From: Chloroflexota bacterium
GTDB lineage: Bacteria; Chloroflexota; Dehalococcoidia; UBA2979
Reading direction: 5' to 3'
Assembly: GCA_027622315.1 (NCBI GenBank)
Contig: JAQBZW010000006.1
Coordinates: 1 to 33,826 of the forward strand
Length of the DNA: 33,826 nucleotides
This document shows positions 17,999-26,367 of the stretch, piece by piece. The position numbers were made by a program, and so were the translations under genes. How positions within the stretch are numbered: the stretch's first letter is position 1; every line of letters starts with the position of its first letter. Under the pieces are notes generated by a model, which saw only the letters and a program-made list of their open reading frames with translations, was not told the DNA's origin and did no database searches.

Positions 17999-19204
17999 TC
18001 AGAACGCGCCGCGCTCCCGGAGCTCTGCGATCTGCTCCCAGCTGTAGCCGTGCTCGGCGAGCACGGCCTCGGTGTGCTGGCCCGCCTCAGGCGCCGGACC
18101 GAACTGCAGGGCAACGCCGCGCAGCGCGAACGGCGGCGCGAGCGTCTCGACCGTCCGACCCGATCGGTGCTGCTTCGCCACGATGTAGCCGTTTGCGCGC
18201 GCCTGCTCGTCGGCGACGACGTCGCCGAGCTCGAGGATCGGGGACCACGGCAGGTCGCGTGCATCGAGACGCGCGCCGAGGTCCTCGAGCTCGAAGCCGG
18301 CGATCGCACCGTCGAGCTCGGCGATCGCCTCGCGCGCATGCGCCAGCAGCGCAGCGGGCCGCGCGAAGCGTTCGTCAGTGCGGAGGTCATCACGATCGAG
18401 CGCCGCGCACAGCGGCGCCCAGAAACGCGCCGGCTGGAGCATCGCGAACTGTAGCCAGCGCCCGTCGCGGCAGCGGTAGCTGTTGTACAGGGGGCTGAAC
18501 GCGTGCTCACGGCCGCGGTGCGGCCGGGGCGCCGCACCCACGAGCGCCTGCTGCAGCATCCAGCCGTTCGCCCACATGCCGTTCTGAAAGAGCGAGACGT
18601 CGACGATTGCACCTCGGCCCGTGCGCTCGCGCCGGAAGAGCGCCGTCGTGATCCCGGCCACAAGCGAGATCGCGGAGGGCAGATCGCCCATGGCGCCGAC
18701 CAGCCCGACCGGTTCGCCGTCATCGACGCGGAGCGTTGCCGCAATGCCCCCGCGCGACCAGTACGCCAGCTCGTCGAACGCCGGCCGGTCGACGTCCTCG
18801 CCTGCCGTCCCGTAGCCCGTCGCGTGCGCCACGATCAGCCGCGGATAGCGCTCGGCCAGGGCCGCCGCGCTCAGCCCCGCGCGCTCGAGCGCGCGCGCCC
18901 GCACGTTCGTCACGAAGACGTCTGACGCCGCCATCAGGCGGTGCGTGATCTCGCGTCCCGCGTCAGTCGCGAGATCGAGGTGCACGCTGCGCTTGCGGTT
19001 GTTCGCGAGCTCGAAGCCCGCCTCGATCGCCTTGCCGTCGACCGTGACGGTGGAGCCGCGACTCGGGTCGCCGCTCCCGGCCGGCTCGATCTTGATCACG
19101 TCGGCGCCGTAGGCCGCGAGCACCGCCGCGGCAGCCGGCGCCATCACCCACGACGCGAGCTCGATCACGCGGATGCCGGCCAGCGGCGCCTCGTCGTCGG
19201 TCAT
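17999..19204 (-). CDS. CaiB/BaiF (class III) CoA-transferase
   Basis: MTDDEAPLAGIRVIELASWVMAPAAAAVLAAYGADVIKIEPAGSGDPSRG; NNRKRSVHLDLATDAGREITHRLMAASDVFVTNVRARALERAGL. Confidence 0.93.
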   Translation of the reverse strand: MTDDEAPLAGIRVIELASWVMAPAAAAVLAAYGADVIKIEPAGSGDPSRGSTVTVDGKAIEAGFELANNRKRSVHLDLATDAGREITHRLMAASDVFVTNVRARALERAGLSAAALAERYPRLIVAHATGYGTAGEDVDRPAFDELAYWSRGGIAATLRVDDGEPVGLVGAMGDLPSAISLVAGITTALFRRERTGRGAIVDVSLFQNGMWANGWMLQQALVGAAPRPHRGREHAFSPLYNSYRCRDGRWLQFAMLQPARFWAPLCAALDRDDLRTDERFARPAALLAHAREAIAELDGAIAGFELEDLGARLDARDLPWSPILELGDVVADEQARANGYIVAKQHRSGRTVETLAPPFALRGVALQFGPAPEAGQHTEAVLAEHGYSWEQIAELRERGAF

Positions 19205-19341
19205 CGGGCTCCCTCCTTCGTGGGGACGCTCGGGTCTCAGCCCGAACCTCACGGGCGCGACTCGTCGCTACTGGCGGGAGGCGTCGCGTCCGCCCGGACG
19301 TCGCCTGCGGCGGGGAACACACGGCCCATCGACCAGCCCAG

Positions 19342-19686
19342 CCCGGTCGTCGCGCCCAGCCCGATCGTCGCTGCCCAACCCGCTCGTCGCGTCCAACCCG
19401 CTCGTCGCGTCCAACCCGCTCGTCACGCCCAGCCCGCTCGTCGCTCCCAGCCCGATCGTCACGCCCAGCCCGATCGTCGCTGCCCAGCCCGATCGTCACG
19501 CCCAGCCCGCTCGTCACGCCCAGCCCGATCGTCGCTGCCCAACCCGCTCGTCGCGTCCAACCCGCTCGTCGCGTCCAGCCCGCTCGTCGCGCCCAGCCCG
19601 CTCGTCGCGCCCAGCCCGCTCGTCGCTCCCAGCCCGCTCGTCACGCCCAGCCCGCTCGTCACGCCCAGCCCGCTCGTCACGCCCAG
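19342..19686. repeat. Minisatellite: 19 tandem units of 18 bp (three units of 19 bp)
   Basis: Units of the form CCCG(C/A)TCGTC(G/A)CG(C/T)CCA(G/A), with variants GCTCCCAG and the 19-bp GCTGCCCA(A/G); counted by hand, 16x18 + 3x19 = 345 bp. Confidence 0.95.
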
Positions 19687-19800
19687 CCCGATCCTTCCGT
19701 TCCGCTCAGACAGCATTCCCTGGCGTGCGATGCGAACCTCGCCCTGCGGAGCAGCGTGCCCCACGAATCTATCCACTCGCCGTCGTACAGGGCTGCCCAG

Positions 19801-19832
19801 GCGTCCGGGCGTCCGGGCGTCCGGGCGTCGTG
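19801..19832. repeat. Short 9-bp tandem repeat (GCGTCCGGG x3 plus partial)
   Basis: gcgtccggg gcgtccggg-type repetition read directly at 19801-19827, followed by gcgtc. Confidence 0.8.
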
Positions 19833-19928
19833 CCCGGCTGCCGAGGCGTCGGGTCGGGGCGTCGGGGCAAGTGCGGGCATCCGGCCCGCCGCGGATCGCG
19901 CGGACGACCGACGTGCCTCGGCCGGGCA

Positions 19929-20696
19929 TCAGCGGTCGTGGAACGTAGGCATGCGCTTCTCGACGAACGCGCGCGGGCCCTCGTGCGCGTCCTCGGTGGC
20001 AGCCGCGATGCGCGTGTACTCGCGATAGAGGCGCAGCCCCTCCGCGAGCGGCAGGTCGCGCCCGCGGTAGACGAGCTCCTTGATCAGCCGCGTCGCGGCC
20101 GGACCATTCGCGGCGATGCGCGCGGCCAGCGCCTGCGCCCGCGGCATCACGTCGTCGGGCGGCAGCACCTCGCTCACGAGCCCCGTCCGCAGCGCCGCCG
20201 CGGCGTCGATGAACTCGCCGCTGAGCACCAGCTGCAGTGTGTTGCTCATGCCGATGAAGTCGGGCAGGCGCAACGCGCCATACCCGTGGAGCACGTTCCA
20301 CTTCACCTCGGGCGCGCCGAACTGCGAGCGGTCGGAGGCGATGCGGATGTCGCAGAAGAGCGCGAGCTCGAGCCCGCCGGCGAGGCAATAGCCGTCGATC
20401 GCGGCGATCGTTGGCTTCGCGCACTCCATGCCGTTGTCCCAGCGGCGGGGCCGATACGGCGTCCATGCCCCGCGCTCGCGATCGCCGCCCAGCTCGTTCA
20501 GGTCGTGGCCCGCCGAGAACGCGCGCCCGCCGGCGCCCGACACGATCACCGCGCGTACGTCGCGGTCTGCCTCCGCGGCGCGGAAGCCCTCGCTGACCGC
20601 CTCGTACATGGCGTCAGTCATCGCGTTCATCCGCTCGGGGCGGTTGATCACGATCCGTGCGACCGCGCCTTCGACCACGTACTCGACCTCAGTCAT
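19929..20696 (-). CDS. Enoyl-CoA hydratase/isomerase family protein
   Basis: MTEVEYVVEGAVARIVINRPERMNAMTDAMYEAV, GAGGRAFSAGHDLNELGG, KPTIAAIDGYCLAGGLELALFCDIRIASDRSQFGAPEVKW. Confidence 0.93.
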   Translation of the reverse strand: MTEVEYVVEGAVARIVINRPERMNAMTDAMYEAVSEGFRAAEADRDVRAVIVSGAGGRAFSAGHDLNELGGDRERGAWTPYRPRRWDNGMECAKPTIAAIDGYCLAGGLELALFCDIRIASDRSQFGAPEVKWNVLHGYGALRLPDFIGMSNTLQLVLSGEFIDAAAALRTGLVSEVLPPDDVMPRAQALAARIAANGPAATRLIKELVYRGRDLPLAEGLRLYREYTRIAAATEDAHEGPRAFVEKRMPTFHDR

Positions 20697-20732
20697 CTCT
20701 CACCCCCTCTGCCTGTGGCGTACGAGTCGTCC

Positions 20733-21470
20733 TCAGGCGGTCATGCCCCCGTCGATCACGAACTCAGAGCCCGTGGAGTAGCTGCTGTCGTCGGAGGCGA
20801 GGAAGAGCGCGAGCTTCGCGACCTCATCCGCCTCGGCGACGCGACCCATGGGGATACGCGCGAGCCACGGCTCCATGTGGCCGGCGTCGATGCCCGGGAG
20901 CTGGTGGAGCATGGCCGTCTCGATCAACCCGGGGTGGATCGAGTTCACGCGGATGCCGTGCGGCGCGAGCTGCACCGCGGCCGACTTCGTCATCCCGCGT
21001 ACCGCCCACTTGCTGGCGGTGTAGGCGATCGAGCCACCGCCCCCGCGCAGCCCGGCGATCGACGAGATGTTCACGATCGAGCCGGAGCGCTGCTCGATCA
21101 TCGGCCTGGCCACCGCCTGCATGCCGAGGAATACGCCGACCTGGTTGATGTCGATCACCCGACGGTAGTCCGCCTCCGTCGCCGCCATCAGGCCGGCCGC
21201 GTGGTAGATGCCGGCGTTGTTGATCAGCACGTCGACGCGGCCGAACCAGCCGACGACCTCGTAGACGACCGCGCGCCAGCGCGCCTCGCTCGTCACGTCG
21301 TGGTGCAGGTAGCGCGCGTCGATCGCCGACGCCGTGCGCTCACCGTCCTCGTCGAGCACATCGGTCAGCACCACCGTCGCGCCCTCGGCCGCGAACAGCG
21401 TGCCCTCGGCCGCGCCCTGCCCGCGCGCGCCACCCGTGATCAGCGCGATCTTGCCGTCGAGTCTGCCCAT
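20733..21470 (-). CDS. SDR family NAD(P)-dependent oxidoreductase
   Basis: MGRLDGKIALITGGARGQGAAEGTLFAAEGATVVLTD, NNAG, SSIAGLRGGGGSIAYTASKWAVRGMTKSAAVQLAPHGIRVNSIHPG. Confidence 0.95.
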   Translation of the reverse strand: MGRLDGKIALITGGARGQGAAEGTLFAAEGATVVLTDVLDEDGERTASAIDARYLHHDVTSEARWRAVVYEVVGWFGRVDVLINNAGIYHAAGLMAATEADYRRVIDINQVGVFLGMQAVARPMIEQRSGSIVNISSIAGLRGGGGSIAYTASKWAVRGMTKSAAVQLAPHGIRVNSIHPGLIETAMLHQLPGIDAGHMEPWLARIPMGRVAEADEVAKLALFLASDDSSYSTGSEFVIDGGMTA

Positions 21471-21587
21471 GGTGTCCTCCTCGCGCGCGAGTGTAGGGGT
21501 GGCGATTCCGCGGGAGCGGTGTGCTATCACTCGTACGGCGGTCGACGCCTGAACGCGCCCTACCGCCGAACAGTCACGGAGGCCCCG

Positions 21588-22871
21588 ATGAAGTTCGGTC
21601 TGTTCTACGAGTTGCAACTCCCCCGCCCACTGGGTGACGCCACGTGGGACCCCGACGCCGAGCGTCGCCTCTTCGAGGAGATGTTCGAGCAGGTCGAGCT
21701 CGCCGACACGCTCGGCTACGACTACGTCTTCTTCGTCGAGCACCACTTCCTCGAGGAGTACGCGCACTCATCGGCGCCGGAGATCGCGCTGGCGGCGCTC
21801 TCCCGGACGACGAAGCGCATCCGGCTCGGCCACGGCGTGATCCAGATGCCGCCGGGCATGAACCACCCGGTTCGCGTCGCGGAGCGCATCGCCGCGCTCG
21901 ATGTCGTGAGCGGCGGCCGCGTGGAGTTCGGGACGGGCGAGGGCACCTCCGACTCCGAGCTGGACGGCTTCCAGGTCTCGCGCGCGCTGAAGAAGTCGAT
22001 GTGGGAAGAAGCCACCCGCGAGTGCGTGAAGATGCTCTCGCAGACGCCCTACCCCGGGTACGAGGGCGAGTTCTTCTCGATGCCGCAACGCAACGTGATC
22101 CCGAAGCCGCTACAGAAGCCGCATCCGCCGCTGTGGGTCGCCGCCTCCCGGCGCGAGACCACGCTGCTCGCCGCGCGCTTCGGCATCGGCTCGCTCGGCT
22201 TCGGCTTCGAGACCCCGGAGGAGACCGCGATCCGCGTGGAGGAGTACTACCGGCTGATTCGCGAGGAGTGCTTCCCGATCGGCGAGGCGATCAACCCGGC
22301 GTTGCTCGTGCTCAACCAGTTCATGAGCGCGAAGACGGACGAGGAAGCGGTGCGGCGGAGCGCGAACGGCCCGGGCTTCTTCGCCTACTCCCTCGGGTAC
22401 TACTCGACGACGCGGGGCACACAGCGCGACGCCAGCGGCCAGGCGCTGATCGAGCGGCACCGCCCGGGCGTCACGAACATCTACCAGGAGTTCGACGCGC
22501 TGCCGCAGGAAGAGAAGGACGGCCGCACGCAGCTGCGCGAGGCGCGGCTGCTCACGCAAGAGCAGATTGCCGCGCAGGAGCCTGAGAGCGAGACGGCGCG
22601 CGCACTCTTCCGCGCCGCGCGGAGCGGTTCAGCGATCGGCTCGCCGGCCACCATCCGCGAGAACATCAAGCGCTATGAGGACGCGCATCTCGACGTGATG
22701 GTGCTGAACGCGCAGTGCGGGGACCGCAAGCACGAGCACATCATGGAGGCGATCGAGCTGTTCGGGACGCAGGTGCTGCCGGAGTTCCGAGAGCGCCACG
22801 AAACGACGCACCGCCGCTGGCGCGAGCAACAGCTCGCCGGCGTCGAGTACCCGATCAACTCCTCGGTCTAG
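21588..22871 (+). CDS. LLM class flavin-dependent oxidoreductase
   Basis: MKFGLFYELQLPRPLGDATWDPDAERRLFEEMFEQVELADTLGYDYVFFVEHHFLEEYAHSSAPEIALAALSRTTKRIRLGHGVIQMPPGMNHPVRVAERIAALDVVSGGRVEFGTGEG; GGAGG upstream of ATG 21588. Confidence 0.93.
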   Translation: MKFGLFYELQLPRPLGDATWDPDAERRLFEEMFEQVELADTLGYDYVFFVEHHFLEEYAHSSAPEIALAALSRTTKRIRLGHGVIQMPPGMNHPVRVAERIAALDVVSGGRVEFGTGEGTSDSELDGFQVSRALKKSMWEEATRECVKMLSQTPYPGYEGEFFSMPQRNVIPKPLQKPHPPLWVAASRRETTLLAARFGIGSLGFGFETPEETAIRVEEYYRLIREECFPIGEAINPALLVLNQFMSAKTDEEAVRRSANGPGFFAYSLGYYSTTRGTQRDASGQALIERHRPGVTNIYQEFDALPQEEKDGRTQLREARLLTQEQIAAQEPESETARALFRAARSGSAIGSPATIRENIKRYEDAHLDVMVLNAQCGDRKHEHIMEAIELFGTQVLPEFRERHETTHRRWREQQLAGVEYPINSSV

Positions 22872-22905
22872 GCGACCGGTCGCGGACGACAGGCGAGCAC
22901 GAACG

Positions 22906-23235
22906 ATGCCACGATACGAACAGGTTCAGGACCCCGAGATACGCGCCCTGCTCGCGCAGGCAACGGCGGAGATGCGTGGCGGCAACCCGACGGCGGCAGT
23001 ACGCGCCTCGGCCGACGCCTTCATCCGGCTGATCGCCCTCAAGCCCGCCCTGCTCGAGTCGAACCTCCCGGACCCGGACGCGATCCATCACCAGCAGTTC
23101 CCCCGACTGGGCGCCATGCTCACGTCCGTGGACGGCCGCCCCGAGGTGCAGTTCGAACGCGAGCGCTTCTCGACCGGTGACGCGATCACGTACCTGGAGT
23201 TCACGACGGACACGGCGCTGCGCGAGGGCCTGTAG
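22906..23235 (+). CDS. Conserved-looking small protein of unknown function, co-directional with the LLM oxidoreductase
   Basis: 109-aa ORF starting 34 nt after the LLM gene stop; soluble, mixed composition; no family recognised. Confidence 0.65.
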   Translation: MPRYEQVQDPEIRALLAQATAEMRGGNPTAAVRASADAFIRLIALKPALLESNLPDPDAIHHQQFPRLGAMLTSVDGRPEVQFERERFSTGDAITYLEFTTDTALREGL

Positions 23236-23249
23236 CCCTCCGGGAGCAG

Positions 23250-23268
23250 CGTGGGGTGTGACCCCACG
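23250..23268. terminator. Perfect 8-bp hairpin between convergent genes
   Basis: CGTGGGGT - GTG - ACCCCACG; nearby smaller hairpins GAGGGC-CTGTA-GCCCTC and GCGGGC-GTAT-GCCCGC. Confidence 0.6.
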
Positions 23269-23370
23269 ACGCGACATGCGATCGGCCCCGTCCGCCACGT
23301 GTCCTTGGGCTCACGCCTGCGGATCGCCCGACCGTGGCGTGCCGCGGGCGTATGCCCGCAGCTTGGCGTG

Positions 23371-23799
23371 TTACAGATCGCTGAGCCGGCCCTCGACGAA
23401 GCGCTGCACTTCCTCAGCGATCGCGAGCGCGCGCGCGGCGTCCTCGGCTTCGTATGCCTCGGCCGGCACGCCGCCGGGGAGCGTCGAGGGATAGCGCGCG
23501 CCGAGGTAGTGCTTGTCCAGCAACGCCGCGCTCGACTTGAGCAAGTCGAACGAGGGGTCGAGCGCCATCGCGTCCTCGCACAGATCGGCGAGCGCGTGGC
23601 CCCACACCCGTTCCGCGCCGCGCGCGATCAGGTAGGCGGTCACGGCCTTCTCGGCGAACTGGTGGCAGAGGAAGCACGCGAGCGCGTGGCGGCCGCCGGC
23701 CGCCGCGAAGCGCGCGTCGTCGAGATCGTGGCGCGCCTGGGCGAGCCAGCGAGCGTGCTCGCGACCGGGGCGGCCCGCACCGTCGCCGTCAGGCGACAA
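23371..23799 (-). CDS. HEPN domain-containing protein
   Basis: ARWLAQARHDLDDARFAAAGGRHALACFLCHQFAEKAVTAYLIARGAERVWGHALADL: HEPN-like helices; TTG start overlapping the upstream MNT gene by 11 nt. Confidence 0.82.
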   Translation of the reverse strand: MSPDGDGAGRPGREHARWLAQARHDLDDARFAAAGGRHALACFLCHQFAEKAVTAYLIARGAERVWGHALADLCEDAMALDPSFDLLKSSAALLDKHYLGARYPSTLPGGVPAEAYEAEDAARALAIAEEVQRFVEGRLSDL

Positions 23800-24124
23800 A
23801 GATCGGCTCGCCGAGCTGGAGCGTCTCGATCAGCACCGGGTCGCGCTCGGCGAGCGCTTCGAACTCGTCGGGCGTGTACACGAGATAGCGAGTGCCGGCC
23901 TGCGGCCGCAGATGGTCCACGAAGAAGTCCGCGCGGCGGCGAAACGGCTCGTCCGTCGCCTGCACGATTACGAGCATGAGCTCGGACTCAGGGCCCACGA
24001 CGTCGTGGGCCAGGTCACCGGCGAGGTAGGCACGGTGCACGCCGAGGCGCGGCAACTCCTCCGTGACGCGCACCAGCTCCGCCTCGAGCAGGCGGCGGCG
24101 CTCCGCGGCGAAGCCGAACATCAT
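23789..24124 (-). CDS. Degenerate nucleotidyltransferase (MNT)-like protein paired with HEPN
   Basis: MMFGFAAERRRLLEAELVRVTEELPRLGVHRAYLAGDLAHDVVGPESELMLVIV...FFVDHLRPQAGTRYLVYTPDEFEALAERDPVLIETLQLGEPIF; MNT-like outline, catalytic motif not conserved. Confidence 0.72.
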   Translation of the reverse strand: MMFGFAAERRRLLEAELVRVTEELPRLGVHRAYLAGDLAHDVVGPESELMLVIVQATDEPFRRRADFFVDHLRPQAGTRYLVYTPDEFEALAERDPVLIETLQLGEPIFVA

Positions 24125-24144
24125 CGGCACGCGCAGCCGCCCGG

Positions 24145-25152
24145 CTAGACCGTGGACAGCATCGGCGCGCGCGGCTGCGGCATGATGTCGCGCTCGGTCA
24201 GATGCACCACGTCCTTCTTGTAGACCTGGACGCGGTGGCATGCGTAATCCGCGACGAACATGTGGCCCTCGGCGTCGAACCGGATGGCGGTCGGGCCGCG
24301 GAATCGCTTCGATGGCTCGAGGTTCGCCATGTCGCGCAACCGCAGCACCTTCTGGTTGGCGAGGATGTACGTGCGTCCCATCTTCGAGAGCGTCGCATCG
24401 CCGGCGAACTGCTCGACGAAGCGCCCGTTCCGATCGAAGAGCTGTACGCGGTTGTTGTCGCGATCGGCGACGTAGATATCGCCGTCGGCATCCACAGCGA
24501 CGCCGGCCGGCCGTCGCAACTCGCCGTCGCCGCTGCCCGAGGTCCCGATCGACATGACGAACGACCCGTCGGCGTCGAGCTTCTGCACGCGATCGTTCCG
24601 CCAGTCACCCACGTAGAGGCAGCCCTCGCCGTCGACGGCGATACCCCACGGCATGTTGAACTCGCCGGGGCCGCTGCCGAAGCCGCCGATGGTGCGGAGG
24701 TGCTCGCCTTCCTTCGTGAATTGCTGGATGCGGTGATTGTGCGTGTCTGCGATCCAGAGGTGTTGATCGGCGTCGAACGCCATGTGCGAGGGACCGTTGA
24801 GCTCGCCAGGTGCCGAACCCGGGGTCCCCCACGCCGCGAGCTTCTCGTCTTCCTTCGAGATCACGTGGATCTTGTGAGTCGCCTCGTCCGAGACGTAGAT
24901 GCGCTCATCGGCGTCGAGCGCGATGCCCGCCGGCCAGGTCCAGCCGCCGCCGAGGCCGCCGAGGTCGTCGTCCTCCCAGTTCACGACCCGAATCGCGCCG
25001 CCCACGTCGAAGCGTGCCAGCGTGTAGACGTGCCCATCGCTCCCGACCGCGATGTCCGTCGGGTACCACGTCACGCGGCGCATACCGAGCGTCTTGACGT
25101 ACGGGAACCCCGCGCGCAACAGCGTGATCGCGTGTCCATTGGAATCGCTCAC
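24145..25152 (-). CDS. NHL-repeat beta-propeller protein
   Basis: Repeating GIAVDGEGCLYVGDWRNDRVQKLDADGSFV, GVAVDADGDIYVADRDNNRVQLFDRNGRFV, HMAFDADQHLWIADTHNHRIQQFTKEGEHL units. Confidence 0.93.
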   Translation of the reverse strand: MSDSNGHAITLLRAGFPYVKTLGMRRVTWYPTDIAVGSDGHVYTLARFDVGGAIRVVNWEDDDLGGLGGGWTWPAGIALDADERIYVSDEATHKIHVISKEDEKLAAWGTPGSAPGELNGPSHMAFDADQHLWIADTHNHRIQQFTKEGEHLRTIGGFGSGPGEFNMPWGIAVDGEGCLYVGDWRNDRVQKLDADGSFVMSIGTSGSGDGELRRPAGVAVDADGDIYVADRDNNRVQLFDRNGRFVEQFAGDATLSKMGRTYILANQKVLRLRDMANLEPSKRFRGPTAIRFDAEGHMFVADYACHRVQVYKKDVVHLTERDIMPQPRAPMLSTV

Positions 25153-25202
25153 GGCCTTCTCCTCTCACCCCGCGCGCCGCCGTGCGCCGCGAGGCGGCAC
25201 CA

Positions 25203-26354
25203 CTACGGGGCGACGAGCGTCCGCCGGTACGGGCGGATCTGCTCGTACGTTCCGCGCACGATCTGCGTCGGATCCAGGCCCATCCACTGTTCGAGCACCG
25301 TGCCGTAGACGCCACGGAAGTCGATCGTGTGCTTCAGGTCCTCGCCGTACAGCCAGTCTTCGGGCTTGATCGAGGGGTACTCCGCGTAGAGACCGCCCTC
25401 GACGAGATCGCCGATGATGTAGGCGCCGCCGCCGGAGCCGTGGTCCGTGCCTGAGCCGTTGTCCCTGATGCGACGACCGAACTCCGTGAAGACCAGGATC
25501 GTGACTTCCTCGGCCGCCTCATGCGCGCGCAGGTCGCGCATGAAGTCGTTGATCGCCTCCGTAAGCTCGCGCAGGAGCTTCTGGTGCATCAACGGCTGGT
25601 GCGAGTGATAGTCGTAGCCCGCGTGCTGCGTGTAGAAGACACGCGTGCCCAGGCCCGCGGTGTGCACGCGCGCGACGTCGCGCAGCGCCTTCGCGATCGG
25701 ATTGCTCGCGTACTCGACATCAGACTGGTACTGGCCGGGCACCTCCTTGAGCAGGTCCGCACCTTTGAGCACGCCCTGCCCGGTCGTCGCGAGGTAGTCG
25801 CGCACAATGCCGGTGCCGACACCCGGCGTGTACATGCGCTTGAAGAGTTCGAGATCCTTCGTGCGCTCCTGCTCGATCTGGATGTTCGTCATCAGGCCGA
25901 AGTGATCGAGGTCGCCCACGGAGGTCGCGGTCACGCCTGGTGCGGCAAGTGCGCGCGGCAGGCCGCGGCCGAAGCTCACGGCGGTGAGCGGATTCTCGCC
26001 CGTGGGGTCGAGCTCCCGCGTCACGTGCGCGAGCCAGCCTTCGGTCGCGATCGCGTTCGGCTCGCATGTGTGCCAGATGTCCATCGCGCGGAAGTGCGAG
26101 CGGCTCGAGTTCTCGTAGCCGATGCCCTGGATCACCGCGACGTTGCCGGCGTCGTACAGCTCCTTCAGGCCGGCCGCTGCAGGGTGCCAGCCCAGCCTGT
26201 CGCTGAGCCGCAGCGTCTCCTCGGCCGCGATCCCGACGGTGGGACGAGCGTCGTAGTACTCCCCGCTCGTGATCGGGATCAGCGTGTTCATGAAGTCCAG
26301 CCCACCGCTGAGCTGGATCACGACGAGCACGGGGTCCTTCTTCGTCGCGGTCAT
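25203..26354 (-). CDS. DUF1501 domain-containing protein
   Basis: VLVVIQLSGGLDFMNTLIPI, DNGSGTDHGSGGGAYIIGDLVEGG, KHTIDFRGVYGTVLEQWMGLD. Confidence 0.92.
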   Translation of the reverse strand: MTATKKDPVLVVIQLSGGLDFMNTLIPITSGEYYDARPTVGIAAEETLRLSDRLGWHPAAAGLKELYDAGNVAVIQGIGYENSSRSHFRAMDIWHTCEPNAIATEGWLAHVTRELDPTGENPLTAVSFGRGLPRALAAPGVTATSVGDLDHFGLMTNIQIEQERTKDLELFKRMYTPGVGTGIVRDYLATTGQGVLKGADLLKEVPGQYQSDVEYASNPIAKALRDVARVHTAGLGTRVFYTQHAGYDYHSHQPLMHQKLLRELTEAINDFMRDLRAHEAAEEVTILVFTEFGRRIRDNGSGTDHGSGGGAYIIGDLVEGGLYAEYPSIKPEDWLYGEDLKHTIDFRGVYGTVLEQWMGLDPTQIVRGTYEQIRPYRRTLVAP

Positions 26355-26367
26355 GCGTTCTCCCTCG

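Noticed and set aside
19342-19686. CRISPR array
   Set aside because: Units are directly adjacent with no unique spacers; it is a minisatellite.
19459-19880. Repeat-encoded protein such as (SGLGVT)n or (GRDERV)n
   Set aside because: Open in several frames simply because most units are 18 nt; no start/RBS or conserved flanks support translation.
19173-21587. The 1232-aa plus-strand ORF (19173-22871) as one giant protein
   Set aside because: Only the last 428 aa (from ATG 21588) are protein-like (LLM oxidoreductase). The rest is antisense to SDR, enoyl-CoA hydratase and CaiB genes and runs through the minisatellite.
24202-25308. 368-aa plus-strand ORF
   Set aside because: Antisense to the NHL propeller; no recognisable motifs.
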